A stretch of 64,000 bases of DNA from Apostichopus japonicus (Eukaryota; Echinodermata; Holothuroidea; Aspidochirotida; Stichopodidae). Below are positions 60,313-64,000 of this stretch, piece after piece. Made by a program: the position numbers and the translations under genes. The notes below the pieces were generated by a model. That model worked only from the letters and a program-made list of their open reading frames with translations. It did no database searches and was not told where the DNA came from. Positions within the stretch are counted from its first letter, which is position 1. Each line of letters opens with the position of its first letter. The stretch spans positions 26,213,054 to 26,277,053 of the forward strand of contig NC_092562.1 in assembly GCF_037975245.1 (NCBI RefSeq), given 5' to 3'.

Positions 60313-63270
60313 ACCACAAAACCCGCAAAATGAAGTTAGGCCATGGAGGTCTGTTTTTACCTCCATGGTTAGGCCTACTTGAAAACTGCACATTGAATAG
60401 AAACATAGCAATGAAAGAAGAAAGAAAATAATAAAAAACATCCAGAACTGTATTTGCCTGCAAATACCCAGTATTGTAGTGCGCGTTCGTGGATGCTTGC
60501 AGTATTAAGAAGAATTTGGTGGTTGTTCATGCTGTTAGTTTTTGAACGGACAACACACCAGGGAGTGTAGTCATATATGTACCTACAAAGTTAGGGTTCT
60601 CTTGAGCGACATTTCATGCTCAGAATAAGATAGCTTCTGACACTGCAAATGTACAGAGACTATGTGAAACTTTAAGTTCCAACGTCCAGTCATGTAGGTG
60701 GTTCACTTGGCCAGTATTGCCAATATTGTAGCGCGTAAGCGCACTACAAAAACAAAACCCCCAAACAACTAAACAGAACACCGCGAATATTTTGGAAATC
60801 GAGACTAATCCTAAGTTTATCAAACTGTGGATACTCTGTCTCTGTCCTTTTCTTCTCTCCCCCCCCCCTCCCTGCCCATGGTGCTAAGTGGCTGGTGGCG
60901 CACTGCCTTTTTATTGCAGGCTTGATTTTGCGCGCCTATACGACTCACCTTCCGTCCGAAACTCTCCAAAAGCCTTAGTCTAAATGGCGGTATGTCTAAA
61001 GTTCTACATGTGCATGTTACATGTGATTCTCACGAGGTGTCTAGAGTATCGTATTCCGATGATAGCAGTCATAACGAACCCCCATGTTCATGTTTCGGCA
61101 TTTGATCCTCGCGATCATGTGTCTAGCGCACACTACAATATTGTCATCTTAGCAATGGCATCGTATTTTTCTCAGATACCTAGTTGGAACTGTGATTTTT
61201 ACGACAGTGTGTTTATAGTGTTGTATTCAAATTCTAACAGTGATATCGTAGTTGGAAACGTTCTTAACATCAGACATGTGATATGAAACTCTGAAACGTA
61301 GAATGTTCCCGATATCCCATAAATGTTGTCAAGGGTGTTAAACACTGAAAAAGAAAACAAACTGAATTTGACGTTTATCCTGATTATATGAATGTTTTCC
61401 CATGCTTCACCGATATGATTCAGGACCGTGATTAGGTTACGGAAGATATTACCGTTTTATTGAACACCGTCCTGAGAGAGGGGTCCCGAGAGGGGGTGGG
61501 GTGGGGGCCCTCTCTGTGTACAAACCTGATATTAGTACCATATTCGAATTCTATAACCCTGATCCTAGCAGCTTTAGCTATATATTTACCTATAATTGCA
61601 AGTTATGCACATTAGGCCGTTGCTGAGTGGAAATGTTTGTTTTCAAAACTGTTTGCGACAAGGTAGGCCGATGCATAATTCCGCAGTGCTGATAACAAGT
61701 ACAAGGAATGAAATTATGTTAAAATAGAACAAACAGTACAAAGCGCTAATTTGAAAAGCTCCCCACTTGATTGACAGTTAAGAACCCAATAATCAGTCGT
61801 GAATTTTTAAGAGCATGTTTCTACGAAGTTAATGTCGAGCAATATGATACACGTCACGAATCCTTTCGACTCCAAGCATTGCGAACCTTCATACAGTGAA
61901 ACGTTTACTTATCATAACATCGCATGGGGTAATCTCAAGCAATTTGATCCTTCAACACAATGATCACGTTTTTAACATTCATATATCAAAATCATCTCAC
62001 AAATTATAAGTGAAATATTCATTACAGAGAATGCAAAACTGTACATACTGCAGACATATAGGCTACACTAAGAAGTACCACTTTAAGCGCTACGATAACA
62101 GAAAACAATAACCTACAGTCGCCACGTATATATACCGCTATGATTTCAAACAATTTCAGAGTCGGAATAAAGAAACAGGTTAAAATCTAACAATTTTAGC
62201 TATATATGCTAAAGAAGGTTGAATGAAAACCGAAACTTTTCAAACACTTTGTGCACATGCAGTGATAAGCGATCAAATTGTCACGAATCAAGAGAGATTA
62301 TAAGGACAGTGCACGCTTGGATGTTATTCACTTGTCAAGCAACGAAATGATCACCAAAGTCACCTGCTTATGAATCCCAGGCACCATGGGCGGGATTACG
62401 GGGGGGGGCAAGAGGGGGCATTTGCCCCCCCCCCCACTTTTTCCCAGACCTTAGTTGTTTTTTTTTGTCGTTTTTGCAGACAAATATGCACAACCCTAAT
62501 CGAAATTATTCCCCCACAACAGCTTTATCAAAATAGGCCTATTTGATTCGAATCTAAGTCGAATTTGTGATTAACATAGTAGCATGTAGCATGCAGAATA
62601 ACTGGACCTAGAGCTAGCACATGGTTCGCAGCACAGGTTACGAATCCTGGAGCTAACAAACTAGCGATTCAATTCTGCATGTGATGAATCCGCGGAATGT
62701 GCTACAGTGCTAGCTTCAGGAATTGATTTGAGATTGAGATTTGAATTGAGAAACGATTTACGAAAGCCAAATTTGCATATTGGGTATATCAATAATTAAA
62801 TTCAATATACTGACACATGACATCCCCCCCACCCCCCGTGTCATTGAACAATATGCAATGGCAATGCCGATGTAATTTCTTTACTGCTCGAAATCCTGGA
62901 ATGATGCATGCAAATCGAATAATGTAAATTACAAATTGGCACTAACACAGCAACACATTAAATACATTGTTACAGTATACAGCACTCGGCAGTGTCGGTA
63001 GGGCCGATAAAATAATGTGTGGCTTCGAGTTCCGTTTTCGGATCTATTCTCGATGATGAATGAAACACTTACGTTTGGTTTTGCATAAAAGTGGGGGGGG
63101 GGGGTGAAGGTATGTTCAGCCCCCAATATTTGCCAAGTGCTCCAAGAAGTGGGGACCGCGGGAAGAATTTCGAAGTGGGTGCTGAACATATTCTTGATCG
63201 GTCCAATGCACAATATACTAATAATTTTAGGTGGAAAGAACTGTCTAGATGTGATTTATTGTTACCAGAG
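58480..63270. other. Gene-poor stretch with hAT-like end fragments
   Basis: Fragments resembling hAT ends occur at 58786-58825 (CCCATGATCGCCGCCCATGC) and 62388-62445 (ATGGGCGGGATTACG, then a G-run and GGGGCATTTGCCCCCC). Sequence at 58862-58935 resembles the upstream flank shared by copies A and C (CGGTTCTGACGTGTCA). The longest frames (about 100 codons, 58470-58769 and 60984-61286) show no known domain. Confidence 0.45.
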
Positions 63271-63276
63271 GTGTCA

Positions 63277-63603
63277 TATTTGCTGATCTAGGATTTCCTT
63301 TTTGCTTAAATTTCGACGATCCTTGCCAACCGATGATGGCGCTCCGCTTAGATAGTGACGTATAACAAAAGTTGTACATCACCATCTGACCATATGTTAT
63401 ACTATCAATCCTCTTCAAATATTTAAATGATAATTAACTATCTAGATACAATTGCAGACATGAGATCCATATTTCAAGGATGGGTACATGCAGCTTAGAG
63501 CACTCGGGAAGTGCCGTTTCCGGCCATCTGGAGGGTTTGTAAAGCCAAAAAATTTCTTGTACGCTCCGCGCCAACCAATGGTGGCGCTCCGCTTAGATAG
63601 TCT
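63277..63603 (-). repeat. Two minus-strand copies of the shared module
   Basis: 63277-63358 and 63499-63603 both end in the GATGGCGCTCCGCTTAGATAG-type text (NATGGTGGCGCTCCGCTTAG in the second). The second includes AAGTGCCGTTTCCGGCCATC. Boundaries of the enclosing elements were not found. Confidence 0.75.
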
Positions 63604-64000
63604 TGATGGCAGGTTTGCCCCTCCACATTCACAACTCAAATCCCGCCCCTGCCAGGCACCATGCACCCCCTCCCCTATACCCACGGCGAGACAAACTGTA
63701 AACATTCCGCCACGTGGCCATAGGCTTTCGGCGTTGGAAGAACATTGGGAGGACGGTGAGTTAACGATGGGTGACAAGAACCCTGCCATTAACACGCGAA
63801 GCGCCAGCGGATATATACGATCAACACCCGGCTTGCTAAGAGGGAAGGGGGAAGAGACACGAAATGAAAAGGACAAGACACATACAGAATATCCACAGAT
63901 AGTTTAGTTAAAACAGGTGTGAGCACGGTTCAAAGACGCTCACAGTGGTGGACTTTTTAGTTGTTTTCTGTTCTGTTTTTTTTTTTCATGGTGCAATTTT

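Noticed and set aside
60984-61286. A 100-codon plus-strand frame
   Set aside because: No domain, no splice or polyadenylation context, and no paralog in the window; likely chance.
63442-63907. Overlapping ~140-codon frames on both strands
   Set aside because: Both run through the shared hAT module and neighbouring GC-rich sequence; they show no recognised domain.

Overview
This is a repeat-rich, AT-rich eukaryotic genome window. Genes have GT-AG introns, polyadenylation signals, non-LTR and tyrosine-recombinase retroelement relics, and many hAT-like DNA transposons. The mix of a sulfotransferase-like 'BCAT-like' gene family, a SAM-domain exon, U2-snRNA-headed repeats and hAT non-autonomous elements suggests an invertebrate deuterostome, most likely an echinoderm. 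That assignment is inference; no species marker was found.

The only convincing protein-coding family is a minus-strand tandem array of three-exon genes for a P-loop sulfotransferase-like protein. Copy A (26.26-31.58 kb) and copy C (44.00-53.84 kb) look intact at 310 codons. Copy B (36.48-42.41 kb) has an in-frame 114-bp deletion in exon 1 that removes the start codon and the 5'-phosphosulfate-binding loop. A hollow copy (about 32.3-34.9 kb) keeps 3' flank, intron 1 and a broken exon 1 but lacks exons 2 and 3. A more diverged first exon (2.27-2.55 kb) starts a fourth gene whose remaining exons would lie beyond the left edge. Upstream regions come in two types (A like C, B like the hollow copy), pointing to unequal exchange.

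Layout: 0-3.1 kb holds the diverged first exon. From 3.10 to 8.84 kb is a 5.7-kb element with 14-bp inverted ends and a TTAA target duplication. From 10.0 to 14.4 kb are nested hAT-like elements, one of them splitting a non-LTR reverse transcriptase relic. From 14.42 to 20.25 kb is a tandem array of the first ~37 nt of U2 snRNA, split by a 4.78-kb DNA transposon with a TA duplication that carries a SAM-like first exon. A U2-headed dispersed repeat follows to about 21.4 kb, then a 1.04-kb element with 49-bp inverted ends. From 25.3 to 54.2 kb is the sulfotransferase-like array, whose introns hold a tyrosine-recombinase relic, two LTR-like insertions and hAT elements. From 54.2 to 58.5 kb is another U2-headed repeat broken by hAT-like elements. 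From 58.5 to 64 kb there is no recognisable gene, only scattered hAT fragments.

The most unusual features are the U2 5'-end array (each unit keeps stem-loop I plus the branch-site-pairing motif GTAGTA), an AATAAA signal that overlaps the stop codon in all three sulfotransferase-like copies, and a ~100-bp module shared by about ten sites that include hAT elements with different ends.
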